A stretch of 64,000 nucleotides of DNA. It comes from Microbulbifer sp. HZ11. Lineage in GTDB: Bacteria; Pseudomonadota; Gammaproteobacteria; Pseudomonadales; Cellvibrionaceae. The notes beneath the pieces are model-generated. The model was not told where the DNA came from, searched no databases, and saw only the letters and a program-made list of their open reading frames with translations. A program made the translations under genes and the position numbers. The stretch is taken from the NCBI RefSeq assembly GCF_000708675.1, contig NZ_JELR01000001.1, forward strand, positions 1,782,737 through 1,846,736. Direction: 5' to 3'. Shown piece by piece: positions 26,592 through 35,092 of the stretch (positions are counted from its first letter, which is position 1; each line of letters opens with the position of its first letter).

Positions 26592-27248
26592 ATGAGTATC
26601 TGGCGAAATGGATTTAAGTCACTGCGAAAGCTTGGTTCGCTTACCGCGATCGCCCTGCTCACCGCATGTGCACATACGGTCTCCGTGGATGGCGAATTTC
26701 CCACACCGGTCGGGAACCAGCACCCTCTGACGGTGGGTGTCTACTTGAGTGACGACTTCCGAAAGTTTACTTATAGCGAAAACCGGGACGACCGGGATGA
26801 GTGGAATATCAACACCGGGCGCGCTCAGAAAAATCTGTTCGAAACCGTGCTTGGCTCCATGTTTCGCGAAACCATCAGCGTCGCTCAGTATCCGAGCAAC
26901 CTGCCCCAGGGGTTGGATCTTGTCATAGTGCCAGAAGTACGTGAACTGCAATTCACCATGCCGCGGGAAACGCGAGTGAATATTTTTGAGGTGTGGATCA
27001 AGTACGACATGCACGCTTATAACCAGCGCGGGGACTCCGTCGCGGAGTGGGTCATCACCGCCTACGGGAAAACACCCACAGCATTCTTGAAGTCTCAGGA
27101 AGCCGCTCTAGCGCAAGCCATCAACGTTGCACTGCGGGACGCGGGCGCCACGTTGTACACAGGCTTTGACCGGGTGCCAGAGCTCCAGGCATTCATTGCC
27201 AACAAGCAACGGGCACTCACAATGAAAACGGCAAACGACGCCGACTAA
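26592..27248 (+). CDS. Lipoprotein, unknown, in the vWA/ExbB-like operon
   Basis: 218 residues with a signal peptide and lipobox (LLTAC, Cys near residue 26). The mature part is alpha/beta (PLTVGVYLSDDFRKFTYSEN, LDLVIVPEVRELQFTMPRE, FEVWIKYDMHAYNQRGDSVA), a pattern seen in small outer-membrane assembly lipoproteins such as LptE-like or GNA1162-like proteins, but I cannot name the family. AQINVALRDAGATLYTGF-like helical text near the end supports this comparison only loosely. ATG 26592 follows GGGAGCAGC. Confidence 0.7.
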   Translation: MSIWRNGFKSLRKLGSLTAIALLTACAHTVSVDGEFPTPVGNQHPLTVGVYLSDDFRKFTYSENRDDRDEWNINTGRAQKNLFETVLGSMFRETISVAQYPSNLPQGLDLVIVPEVRELQFTMPRETRVNIFEVWIKYDMHAYNQRGDSVAEWVITAYGKTPTAFLKSQEAALAQAINVALRDAGATLYTGFDRVPELQAFIANKQRALTMKTANDAD

Positions 27249-27256
27249 ATACGTCT

Positions 27257-27275
27257 GGCCAGCAACAAACTGGCC
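27257..27275. repeat. 6-bp inverted repeat in operon spacer
   Basis: GGCCAG (27257-27262) and CTGGCC (27270-27275) around a 7-base loop, 8 bp after the upstream stop. Confidence 0.5.
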
Positions 27276-27335
27276 CCGGGAAACAGGATTCTGGTCGCGC
27301 CAAAACCCGAGCGCACCAATCAAGGAGGAAGTTCG

Positions 27336-28019
27336 GTGAGGAAACTGAGCGCATTCATGTCCACATTGGCACTGTCATCTATGGTGCTTACCAGCGGAGG
27401 CTGCACCACCGTGGTCATTGATGAGTACCGCCGTAGTACCGGCGAGCTGGCAGTAGGCGACTCCGTTGTCATTCTTGGCCGCCGGCACTCCAGCGAATAC
27501 GAAACGGAACCCGACCTGATTAACTGTGTCGGTGACACGCTGCACAACCCCGAGTCCGGTGTAAACGTGATCCCGGAGCAACAGTTCGTCGACGCCCTTT
27601 ACCCGTGGTTTGAGCCCCGTAAAGCACCCATGCACATCAAATCATTGAGCAAGTTGATGGATATTCCCGATGTGCGCAACCGCATGGAACAGTATGGCGT
27701 CAAATACATTGTCTGGATTGACGGTTCCACTGAAACCACGTCCAGCGCCGGTTCCATTGGCTGCTCCATCGGTACCGCTGGCGCCGGCTGCTTTGGTTTC
27801 GGCACCTGGGATAAGGAATCCGATTACGAAGCCTCGGTATGGGATTTCCGCGACCAGGAGTTGTCCGGAAAGATCAGCGCAGATGCACAGGGCACTTCGT
27901 ACATGCCGGCGATTGTGGTTCCCATTCCACTGATAGCCCGCGTACAGAACAACGCCTGTAAAGGTATGGCCGCACAGCTGAAAGAGTTTTTACTGCCCCC
28001 ACAATCCGCCAGTCGCTGA
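27336..28019 (+). CDS. Lipoprotein, unknown, in the vWA/ExbB-like operon
   Basis: 227 residues from GTG 27336, preceded by AAGGAGGAAG at good spacing, which decides the start. Signal peptide and lipobox are present (TSGGC, Cys near residue 23). The mature part begins TTVVIDEYRRSTGELAVGDS, contains a Ser/Gly/Cys-rich segment (residues 135-155; SIGCSIGTAGAGCFGFG) and a pair of further Cys residues that may form disulfides. No known domain recognised. It is followed after 53 bp by the M48 protease gene. Confidence 0.7.
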   Translation: MRKLSAFMSTLALSSMVLTSGGCTTVVIDEYRRSTGELAVGDSVVILGRRHSSEYETEPDLINCVGDTLHNPESGVNVIPEQQFVDALYPWFEPRKAPMHIKSLSKLMDIPDVRNRMEQYGVKYIVWIDGSTETTSSAGSIGCSIGTAGAGCFGFGTWDKESDYEASVWDFRDQELSGKISADAQGTSYMPAIVVPIPLIARVQNNACKGMAAQLKEFLLPPQSASR

Positions 28020-28072
28020 GGGAATACGGCTGGTATTTTTACTGATCGGAGAGAATAAAACAGGAGCCCCTC

Positions 28073-29524
28073 ATGCACATGCTCAACAAAATCATAGCGG
28101 CTGTTCTACTGACCACCGCGGTGGGCTGCGCCTTTAATCCGGCGACAAATCGCCCGGATCTGGTCCTGATGTCGGAAGAGAAAGAAATCAAGATCGGTCG
28201 CGAAATGCATGAAAAGCTGGTCGCCAGTACGCCAATATACAACGACCCGATCCTGAATGCTTACGTCGAGCACGTGGGTCAGAAAATTGCCAGGGCCAGT
28301 GACCGGCCCGACCTCACCTACCACTTCACCATTATCGACAGCCAGGATATCAATGCTTTTGCGTTACCGGGCGGCTATGTGTACATCAATCGCGGGCTTT
28401 TGACCTACTTGCAGTCAGAAGCAGAGATGGCCGCGGTACTTGCCCATGAAGTAGGTCACATTACTGCCCGTCACGCAGTACGACAGAAAACCGCAGCCAC
28501 CGGCGCCGGTGTCGCCTCGGTACTGTCTGTTCTCGTCACCGGCAGTGGGGTCGTGGGCGATGTGGCAAATCTCTGGAGCACCGCAGCGGTTAAAGGATAC
28601 GGTCGAGATATGGAACTTGAAGCGGATCGCTTTGGTGCCCAGTATATGTACAACGCCGGTTACGACCCGCAATCGATGATCAATGTCATCGCTCTCCTGA
28701 AAGATCAGGAAACCTTTGCGCGCCGGCGCGCGCGGGTCGAAGGTAAGAAACAACAGACTTATCACGGCGTTTTTTCCTCACATCCTCGCAATGATATCCG
28801 CCTGCGTGAAGTGGTCGAGGCCGCCGGTCAGTTACCAGAAGACAAGAAAATCACCAAAGTTGAATACTACCGAGAGAAGACCGAAGGTATTGTGTACGGA
28901 CAAAACGCTCAGGAGAGCGAAAAAAACCGTTTCAATCACCAGAGCCTCGGATTTTCACTGCTGTTCCCAGAGGGATGGAATGTGGAAAATCAGCGCAGTG
29001 CAATCGTCGGTACTGCCCCGGATAAGTCAGCCACCATTACCATTAAGGTGGCCAAGCGAGACGGAAATCAGCCGGCGGATATGGCACTGCGTGGTGTCTA
29101 CGACGTGCGCAGCCTGGAGCAGGATGAAGCTCTGAGTCAATACCGCCTTGAAGGACACACAGGCAAACTTCCGGAGCGCAATGCGGAATCACCGGATCGT
29201 GTGGCCGTGCTGTTTTACGGCAGCCGTCAATATATCCTTGAGGGCAAAGTCGCCACACCCACCGATGACGAGAAAACCGTAGCCGAGTATGACGATCTGT
29301 TTATGACCAGTATTCGCAGCTTTCGGCCACTACGCAAAACGGATGTAGTGAAGCCGGACATCAAGCGGGTTCGCTATGTTCAGGCAAACGACAAGACGAC
29401 TTTCTCCTCTCTGGCACGGCATATGGAGATCGGGGAGTACGCTGAAGAGCAGCTTCGCCTGCTCAATGGATATTATCCCCGCGGTGAGCCGAAGCCGGGT
29501 GAGTGGATCAAGATAGTCCAATGA
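28073..29524 (+). CDS. M48-family zinc metalloprotease lipoprotein with LysM-like tail
   Basis: 483 residues. ATG 28073 has AGGAG 6 bases upstream (an ATG two codons on is possible). A lipobox (TTAVGC, Cys near residue 19) anchors it. The peptidase domain has the zinc motif HEVGH at residues 125-129 and third ligand in ELEADRFGAQ near 181-190, as in BepA/LoiP/Oma1 relatives. The middle part is beta-rich; the last 50 residues (VQANDKTTFSSLARHMEIGE ... GEPKPGEWIKIV) read as a degenerate LysM or TPR-like substrate-binding module. Likely role: proteolytic quality control or maturation of the operon's lipoproteins. Last gene of the run. Confidence 0.88.
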   Translation: MHMLNKIIAAVLLTTAVGCAFNPATNRPDLVLMSEEKEIKIGREMHEKLVASTPIYNDPILNAYVEHVGQKIARASDRPDLTYHFTIIDSQDINAFALPGGYVYINRGLLTYLQSEAEMAAVLAHEVGHITARHAVRQKTAATGAGVASVLSVLVTGSGVVGDVANLWSTAAVKGYGRDMELEADRFGAQYMYNAGYDPQSMINVIALLKDQETFARRRARVEGKKQQTYHGVFSSHPRNDIRLREVVEAAGQLPEDKKITKVEYYREKTEGIVYGQNAQESEKNRFNHQSLGFSLLFPEGWNVENQRSAIVGTAPDKSATITIKVAKRDGNQPADMALRGVYDVRSLEQDEALSQYRLEGHTGKLPERNAESPDRVAVLFYGSRQYILEGKVATPTDDEKTVAEYDDLFMTSIRSFRPLRKTDVVKPDIKRVRYVQANDKTTFSSLARHMEIGEYAEEQLRLLNGYYPRGEPKPGEWIKIVQ

Positions 29525-29566
29525 TCCGACCGGCCACAATCCCAACTCGGCTACATTGCCAGCTCA

Positions 29567-29601
29567 CGACGGCCAGGTGAAGGAGCATTACCTGGCCGTC
29601 G
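29567..29601. repeat. 12-bp inverted repeat after the envelope operon
   Basis: Perfect arms 29567-29578 and 29590-29601 with an 11-base loop, 42 bp after the M48 gene. No T-run follows, so it could be a weak terminator or mRNA 3'-end stabiliser. Confidence 0.7.
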
Positions 29602-29708
29602 ACAGGAGGACGATAGCAGCCTCACTGGTGACACTATCATCATTTGTTAATATTACTGATCGCCAAGTCGCGATATCTTTAGGCAAATTTTTACTTCCAT
29701 AATTTGCC

Positions 29709-30779
29709 ATGCCCTCAATTTTAACCGCCCTGCTCATCGCGCTAGTCAGCGTTACTCCGACAGTTTCCCCCGGCCAGACTTCCGAACCCGTGGTTATCGC
29801 GCACCGAGGCGCCTCCGGCTATTTGCCAGAGCATACTCTGGAAGCGAAGACGCTGGCGTACGCGATGCGTGCAGACTATATCGAACAGGATCTGGTGCTC
29901 AGCAAAGACGACCACCTGATCGTGATGCACGATATCTACCTGGATAAAGTCACCAATATTCGGGATGTCTTTCCCCAGCGGGCACGGCAGGACGGCCACT
30001 TTTACGTCATCGACTTCACACTCGAGGAATTAAAGCGACTAGAGGTCACCGGGCCCTTTTTGTCCGGTATGGGGCAAACTCGCCCGCAATTTCAGGGCCG
30101 CTTTCCGCTCTGGCAATCACACTTTCAACTGGCGACCTTCGCAGAAGAGCTGGAATTGATCCGGGGGTTGAACCAGTCTCTCGGCTACAACGTGGGAATT
30201 TATCCTGAGATCAAGAAGCCGTGGTTCCACCACCGTGAAGGTAAGGATATTTCCCGTAAAGTGCTTCAGGCGCTAAAGCATCACGGTTACACCACTGGTG
30301 CTGACAAAGTATTCTTACAGGCGTTTGATGCCGAAGAGTTGCAGCGTATCCATACGGAACTTATGCCGCAGCTGGAAATGGAACTGCCACTAATTCAGCT
30401 GATTGCGGAGTCCGACTGGGGAGAGAAACTGGTACGGCACGCGGGGGAGTGGATCCAATACGATTATAACTGGATGCGGACGCCTGAAGGACTTGAGAAG
30501 ATTTCACGCTACGCCGCGGGTATCGGGCCATGGCACCCGATGTTGCTGGATGAACGTGGCAAGGTAAATTCACTGGTAGCGGACGCGCACCGTCTGGGCC
30601 TCAGGGTTCACCCGTACACATTTCGGGCCGACCCGGATCAGGTACCCGAAGATTTTCGCAGCTTCGAGGAATTTGTGCTGTTTTACTTCGAAGAGGTGCA
30701 CGTCGACGGGATATTTACCGACCACCCGGATAAAGTTCGCGCGCTGCGAAAACAAGCCAATCACCAGAAAAACCCGTAG
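29709..30779 (+). CDS. glpQ: Glycerophosphodiester phosphodiesterase, periplasmic
   Basis: Hydrolyses glycerophosphodiesters to glycerol-3-phosphate and alcohol. 356 residues with a signal peptide (about 1-22). The catalytic signature HRGASGYLPEHTLEA lies at residues 33-47, with the metal-binding EQDLVLSKD and general-acid His in MHDIYLDKVT. Length and the motifs match GlpQ-type enzymes. Its start lies 184 bp after the M48 gene, behind a hairpin, so it is probably a separate unit. It converges with the diguanylate cyclase gene, only 9 bp away. Confidence 0.9.
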   Translation: MPSILTALLIALVSVTPTVSPGQTSEPVVIAHRGASGYLPEHTLEAKTLAYAMRADYIEQDLVLSKDDHLIVMHDIYLDKVTNIRDVFPQRARQDGHFYVIDFTLEELKRLEVTGPFLSGMGQTRPQFQGRFPLWQSHFQLATFAEELELIRGLNQSLGYNVGIYPEIKKPWFHHREGKDISRKVLQALKHHGYTTGADKVFLQAFDAEELQRIHTELMPQLEMELPLIQLIAESDWGEKLVRHAGEWIQYDYNWMRTPEGLEKISRYAAGIGPWHPMLLDERGKVNSLVADAHRLGLRVHPYTFRADPDQVPEDFRSFEEFVLFYFEEVHVDGIFTDHPDKVRALRKQANHQKNP

Positions 30780-30788
30780 GCCTCTACC

Positions 30789-32714
30789 TCAGGCGGGCTC
30801 CATTCCCGGCTCCGTCGAAACATCCGGCGTGACCAATTCGCCGGAAAGCGACTGTCGGTACTCTACCACCTGGTCTCTGCCCCGTTGCTTGGCGGAATAA
30901 AGGGCCTCATCTGCTTCACGCATCAGCTGCTCGAGGGTCTGCGCCTGGTGTGCACAGGCAACCCCAATACTCGAAGTGAACTGAACAGTGCCTTCGGGAC
31001 AGGGCAGGCGAATACCCGCGATATTGTCGCGCAGCCGCTCTGCAGTGTGCAGGGCATCCGGCTTGGTTTCGGTAATCAACAGGGCAAACTCTTCCCCGCC
31101 GAGACGACCAAATATATCTGTCTCGCGGATTTTGTCCTGAATGGTGTAGCTGAACTGGCGCAACGCTTCGTCGCCAATCCCGTGACCGTGGTTATCATTG
31201 ATGGATTTGAAGTGGTCAATATCAAACATCAGCAGGCTGACCGGCTCACCTTTCCGATAAGCACGCTTGATACAGAGTTCGGCCTCAGCGAGAAAGCTAC
31301 GGCGGTTACGGATTCCGGTGAGGGGATCGGTACGGGCTTCCATCTCTGCCTGCTGCTTGGCCTTCTCCAGCTCTTCGGTGCGCGCACGCACCAGGCCTTC
31401 CAGCTTCACCTTGGATTGCTCCAGGTGACGGCGATACTGTCGCTCCGACTCCAGCCCCTGCAAACGGACCCGGCGCAACTTGATGCCCATTGCCGCCATG
31501 ATCGTGACCATTTCCACAAATGAGCTCAGTGGCGGCAAGTAGTAATTCAGAAGGTTGTGCTCGACCAGCCCCAGGTCTCGCAATGCCTGGTAGAAAAGTC
31601 CGCTGAGCAAGAGTGTCCAGCCAATGGCAAAAACAGCCGCTTCACTGGAACCCTGACGCCAACGCACCAGCGCAATGAACGTCATTACCGGGTAGAACAG
31701 CAGGGCCAGCGTAATACTGATAAGCGCAACCTGCTTTATTTGCAGTAAGGCGCTGACCAACAGCACTGCAGCGTTGAGCATCATCAACAGCAGGATGTAA
31801 TCCAGGCGCGGGGTGCACTTCCGGGTCTGCAAAAACAGGCGATCGAAGACCACGCCGCAGAAGATACTGATCGCACCCGCAGCAGACATATAGCTCCAGT
31901 GGAAGTGATTCTGCACTACGTACTGATGGGTAAAGCCGAGAATAGTGCCCCAGGCAATGATCTTGGAGATTCCGTAAACAAAATAGGCAAAAAAGCTGGA
32001 ATCGCCGGTGGTTACCCCGACAATCAGTGAAAACAGTGATATCAGAGCAATTCCGCCGAACAGGAACGCCAGCACGGCGGTTTCACCGGTGTGGGACTTG
32101 CTCAACGCGTCCGGGCTCCAGATTCGCATGGACGGGAAGACAAAACCGGCCTCTTCAGAATCAAAACGCGCGAGAAACCCGCGGCTTGCTCCTGCCGCCA
32201 GCTCGACAGGCACCACAAAACGATTGTGGAACACTGGGCGTCGGGCAAAAGGCTCACCCATGGCCTGGTCCGCAATCTTCTGAAACTCAGAACCGTCGCC
32301 TTCACCCCGGGAGTAGGCACGTAAGCGAATCAATTGGTGATCCACATATTCGAGTCGCAGGGGTAAGTTGTGGGCCTCTGTGTTTTGCAGCTCGAAATAG
32401 GACCAGTAACTGCCCTTCTTCAGCCCCGTGGACCCTGCACTAGTCAAAGGCGTGAACTCACCGGAACGCAGCGCATCCACCGCAGCCGACAAATCGGCTT
32501 TGCCGCTGGGATCGTGCCAGACAGAACCCTGTCCGGTACGTTGCGAACCCTCTTCTCCCGCACCGACCTCAACAGCCGAAACTGCGTATACCGCAGGGCC
32601 TGACACCAAGAACACCAACAGCAAGACAACGGCAGGCACACGCAACCAGTACCGATGATGCCACCGGTGGGAATCTGCTGTAGAGGCCACTTTGTGTATT
32701 CGTGGAGCTGTCAT
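30789..32714 (-). CDS. Diguanylate cyclase with 7TM sensor (7TMR-DISM type)
   Basis: Makes cyclic di-GMP from two GTP. 641 residues: a signal-like N-terminal segment (about 25-45), a periplasmic beta domain (about 60-205; WSYFELQNTEAHNLPLRLEY) of the 7TMR-DISMED2 type, seven membrane helices (about 210-410), a coiled coil (420-465), then a GGDEF domain with LGGEEF as active site and RETD as the inhibitory site five residues before it. Catalysis and product feedback both look intact. The periplasmic domain suggests sensing of an extracellular carbohydrate-like ligand. No ribosome site is clear. Confidence 0.9.
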   Translation of the reverse strand: MTAPRIHKVASTADSHRWHHRYWLRVPAVVLLLVFLVSGPAVYAVSAVEVGAGEEGSQRTGQGSVWHDPSGKADLSAAVDALRSGEFTPLTSAGSTGLKKGSYWSYFELQNTEAHNLPLRLEYVDHQLIRLRAYSRGEGDGSEFQKIADQAMGEPFARRPVFHNRFVVPVELAAGASRGFLARFDSEEAGFVFPSMRIWSPDALSKSHTGETAVLAFLFGGIALISLFSLIVGVTTGDSSFFAYFVYGISKIIAWGTILGFTHQYVVQNHFHWSYMSAAGAISIFCGVVFDRLFLQTRKCTPRLDYILLLMMLNAAVLLVSALLQIKQVALISITLALLFYPVMTFIALVRWRQGSSEAAVFAIGWTLLLSGLFYQALRDLGLVEHNLLNYYLPPLSSFVEMVTIMAAMGIKLRRVRLQGLESERQYRRHLEQSKVKLEGLVRARTEELEKAKQQAEMEARTDPLTGIRNRRSFLAEAELCIKRAYRKGEPVSLLMFDIDHFKSINDNHGHGIGDEALRQFSYTIQDKIRETDIFGRLGGEEFALLITETKPDALHTAERLRDNIAGIRLPCPEGTVQFTSSIGVACAHQAQTLEQLMREADEALYSAKQRGRDQVVEYRQSLSGELVTPDVSTEPGMEPA

Positions 32715-33096
32715 AGAGCGCCTGATGTATGCACCCGGCGTGCGTTTTTGTTAAACCGGGACAAGAATCCTGTATCGGCTCAGTACGGGATGGACGGATT
32801 CCCGCGAGCGTGAGCCATGTCTAACGGAGAAGTTTACCGGCTCCCGGGCTCAGAATCACTCGGCGATCTTTTCCGACCCCGCAAACCACCGGAAATAAAA
32901 CCTAAAATAAAGCTTATAAACAGAAATAAAAACCAAACAATAAAAACTAAAAAGAAAAATACTCCACAAAAAATGTCAGAACAAAAAAAAGGCCGCCAAT
33001 GACGACCCTTTTATAGACGGCAGCCCGCTAAATATGCCGAAATCTCCAGATGGGGGGTATTTGCCCCCTTCACCACCCCAGATACCGGCAGTAGCG
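32715..33096. other. Intergenic region with A-rich tract
   Basis: No gene supported. Bases 32890-32990 are unusually A-rich on the + strand, unlike the flanking roughly 57% GC sequence. A 61-codon ORF at 32817-33002 exists but is a by-product of the tract. A crotonase terminator lies at its right side. Confidence 0.6.
32983..33025 (-). terminator. Probable terminator of the crotonase gene
   Basis: On the minus strand: arms 33019-33025 (GGCTGCC) and 32991-32997 (GGCGGCC), seven pairs with one wobble, then eight T. The loop is long (21 bases). Confidence 0.5.
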
Positions 33097-33888
33097 TCAC
33101 TCGAACCGGGAAAAATCCGCCGGGCGCTTTTCCATAAAGGCGGTCGCCGCCTCGCGGAATTCGTCCGACTGCAGCCGCTTCTGGAAGTGCCCCGCCTCTT
33201 CTCGAATTGCTGTCAGGCCCGCTTCATAGGTCCCCTGCCGCAACAGTTTTTTACTCAAGCGTACGGCCTCAGGCGCCTTCGTGGCGAGATCGGCAGCATG
33301 CTTTCTGGCCCGTTCCAGAGCCTCCCCTGAATATACGACCTCATTGCAGATATTTACATCGGCAGCGGTTTGCGCATCAAATTTGTTGCCTAATAGCAAA
33401 AGTTCAGCGGCTTTGGCGTGCCCCATGATACGCGGCAAAATCAGGCTGGAGGCGTACTCGGGGCAGAGCCCCAAGTTTACGAAGGGCATTTGAAAAACGG
33501 CATCATCTTCCGCAATCGACAGGTCACAGTGCAATAACAGAGTGGTTCCAATACCCACTGCCACGCCGCTGACCGCCGCTATAACCGGTTTCGGGAACTG
33601 ATAAAGAGCCATCATGAACTGGAAGACCGGGGAGTCTTCGCTGCTCGCAGAGCCCCCCAGGAAGTCCGCAAGATCATTGCCACTGGTAAAAGCGCCACCA
33701 GCCCCGGTAAGTATCACCACACGTACCTGAGGATCTGACGCAGCCACATTGAGTAGCTGGGCCATCGCCGCGTACATGGCCTGGGTCAGAGCGTTTTTAC
33801 GCTCTGGTCGGTTGATCGTGATCTCCAGTACGCGGTCAATTAGCTGGGCGTCTATTTCCGCACAGGGGCTCTGCAAGTGGCTTGGCAT
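33097..33888 (-). CDS. Enoyl-CoA hydratase/isomerase (crotonase) family protein
   Basis: 263-residue crotonase-fold protein. Visible are the acyl-CoA oxyanion-hole regions, GAGGAFTSGNDLADF (about residues 60-74) and SGVAVGIGTTLLLHCDLSIA (about 105-125), and FVNLGLCPEYASS after that. The last third is helical, for trimer formation. The residue corresponding to the second catalytic Glu of classical hydratases is not obvious (CPEYASS has one Glu), so hydratase or isomerase activity is open. It stands alone on the minus strand. Family certain, substrate unknown. Confidence 0.88.
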   Translation of the reverse strand: MPSHLQSPCAEIDAQLIDRVLEITINRPERKNALTQAMYAAMAQLLNVAASDPQVRVVILTGAGGAFTSGNDLADFLGGSASSEDSPVFQFMMALYQFPKPVIAAVSGVAVGIGTTLLLHCDLSIAEDDAVFQMPFVNLGLCPEYASSLILPRIMGHAKAAELLLLGNKFDAQTAADVNICNEVVYSGEALERARKHAADLATKAPEAVRLSKKLLRQGTYEAGLTAIREEAGHFQKRLQSDEFREAATAFMEKRPADFSRFE

Positions 33889-34064
33889 ACGGGCTCCAAT
33901 AGTCTGGCGTCGTTATAGGGATTTGGACCTAGTTTAGCCACTGAGGACTGGCACACGAGGTCCAATTCGACCAGTTTGAGTTACCGATTCCAAATACGCG
34001 GCTCAGGTGGCAAATAGAGAGAGAGACGCAGGTAGGATTTTTCCAAAATTAGCGCGTCTGACCT

Positions 34065-34070
34065 TATAAT
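34065..34070 (+). promoter_or_regulatory. Possible -10 box of kynA
   Basis: Perfect TATAAT at 34065-34070, 115 bp before the kynA start. The expected -35 position holds only a weak match (TTCCAA, 18-bp spacer). Confidence 0.35.
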
Positions 34071-34185
34071 GCGACCAATAAATAGCGCGACTGCGCAATA
34101 ATACAACTGAAGCACACCAAATTGCGTTATTTTCATTGCACAAAACGCTATGAAACTGACGTTCGGTGAGAGGGGATATTCGAAT

Positions 34186-34968
34186 ATGACGGTGACATAC
34201 AGCTCTTACCTTAAGGTCGACGAGCTGCTGCAATGCCAGCGACCACTTTCAGAGGGCCCGGAACACGACGAACTACTGTTTATCGTGATTCACCAGAGCT
34301 ATGAACTGTGGTTCAAACAACTCTTGCACGAGCTGGATTTTCTGGTTCGCCTATTCAATGCAGGAGAGCGAAATCGCGCTCTGCATACGCTGAAACGGGT
34401 AGACGCGATTTATCGTACCCTGATCCAGCAGGTCGACATACTCGAGACCCTGACACCACTGGAATTCAACTCCTTTCGCGACCGCCTTTCCACCGCCAGC
34501 GGTTTCCAGTCCTACCAGTTTCGTGAGCTGGAGTTTCTCTACGGCGCCAAGGATGCCCGAAAGCTCGACAACTACCCCACTGGGTCCGAGCACTACCTGC
34601 GCCTTCAGAAGCGATTGCTAGCCCCAACATTGTGGGACGCATTCCTGCAATTTCTCGCACACGAGGGCCACGAGATTCCCGCCTCTGAACGGAATCGAGA
34701 CTTCAGCCAGGTCGCTGAACCATCGGCCGCCGTGCAAAAGGTTCTGATCGATGTGTATCGTAACGATCCACTGGTCAGTGAAATCTGTGAGGCCCTCGTG
34801 GATATCGACACCTCCCTGCAGCAATGGCGCTACCGCCACGTAAAAATGGTAGAGCGCACCATTGGTAGCAAAATGGGCACTGGCGGATCCAGTGGTGTCG
34901 GCTACCTGCAGAGCACCCTGTTCAAGCCGGTTTTTCCGGATCTTTGGGCTATCCGGGCAGAGTTCTGA
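34186..34968 (+). CDS. kynA: Tryptophan 2,3-dioxygenase
   Basis: Heme enzyme that opens the indole ring of tryptophan to N-formylkynurenine, the first step of the kynurenine route. 260 residues from ATG 34186, about 10 bases after GAGAGGGG; the frame is open 12 codons further. Signatures are YSSYLKVDELL, FIVIHQSYELWFKQLLHE (substrate and heme pocket) and the heme-ligand His in RYRHVKMVERTIGSK, then TGGSSGVGYL. No other kynurenine-pathway gene is adjacent. Confidence 0.94.
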   Translation: MTVTYSSYLKVDELLQCQRPLSEGPEHDELLFIVIHQSYELWFKQLLHELDFLVRLFNAGERNRALHTLKRVDAIYRTLIQQVDILETLTPLEFNSFRDRLSTASGFQSYQFRELEFLYGAKDARKLDNYPTGSEHYLRLQKRLLAPTLWDAFLQFLAHEGHEIPASERNRDFSQVAEPSAAVQKVLIDVYRNDPLVSEICEALVDIDTSLQQWRYRHVKMVERTIGSKMGTGGSSGVGYLQSTLFKPVFPDLWAIRAEF

Positions 34969-35023
34969 TCCCCCGCGACTTCTGCCCCCCCCCTGCTCAG
35001 ACGCGAGAAATCACAGGCATAAA

Positions 35024-35047
35024 AAAAGCCAGCAAATGCTGGCTTTT
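35024..35047. terminator. Bidirectional terminator between kynA and exbD
   Basis: Stem AAAAGCCAGC (35024-35033) and GCTGGCTTTT (35038-35047) with loop AAAT; T-runs on both strands. It lies between two converging genes. Confidence 0.85.
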
Positions 35048-35092
35048 CCATCCTGTGAGAGCCGGGCTCTCGACGAAGATCAACCCTGACGG

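Noticed and set aside
13150..29524. Zorya-type anti-phage system
   Set aside because: An ExbB-like channel and ExbD-like partners are present, but there is no ZorC/ZorD/ZorE-like gene, helicase or nuclease; partners carry vWA rather than OmpA domains and lipoproteins dominate.
32817..33002. ORF of 61 codons in the A-rich tract
   Set aside because: The Lys/Asn-rich peptide is caused by base composition and has no ribosome site.
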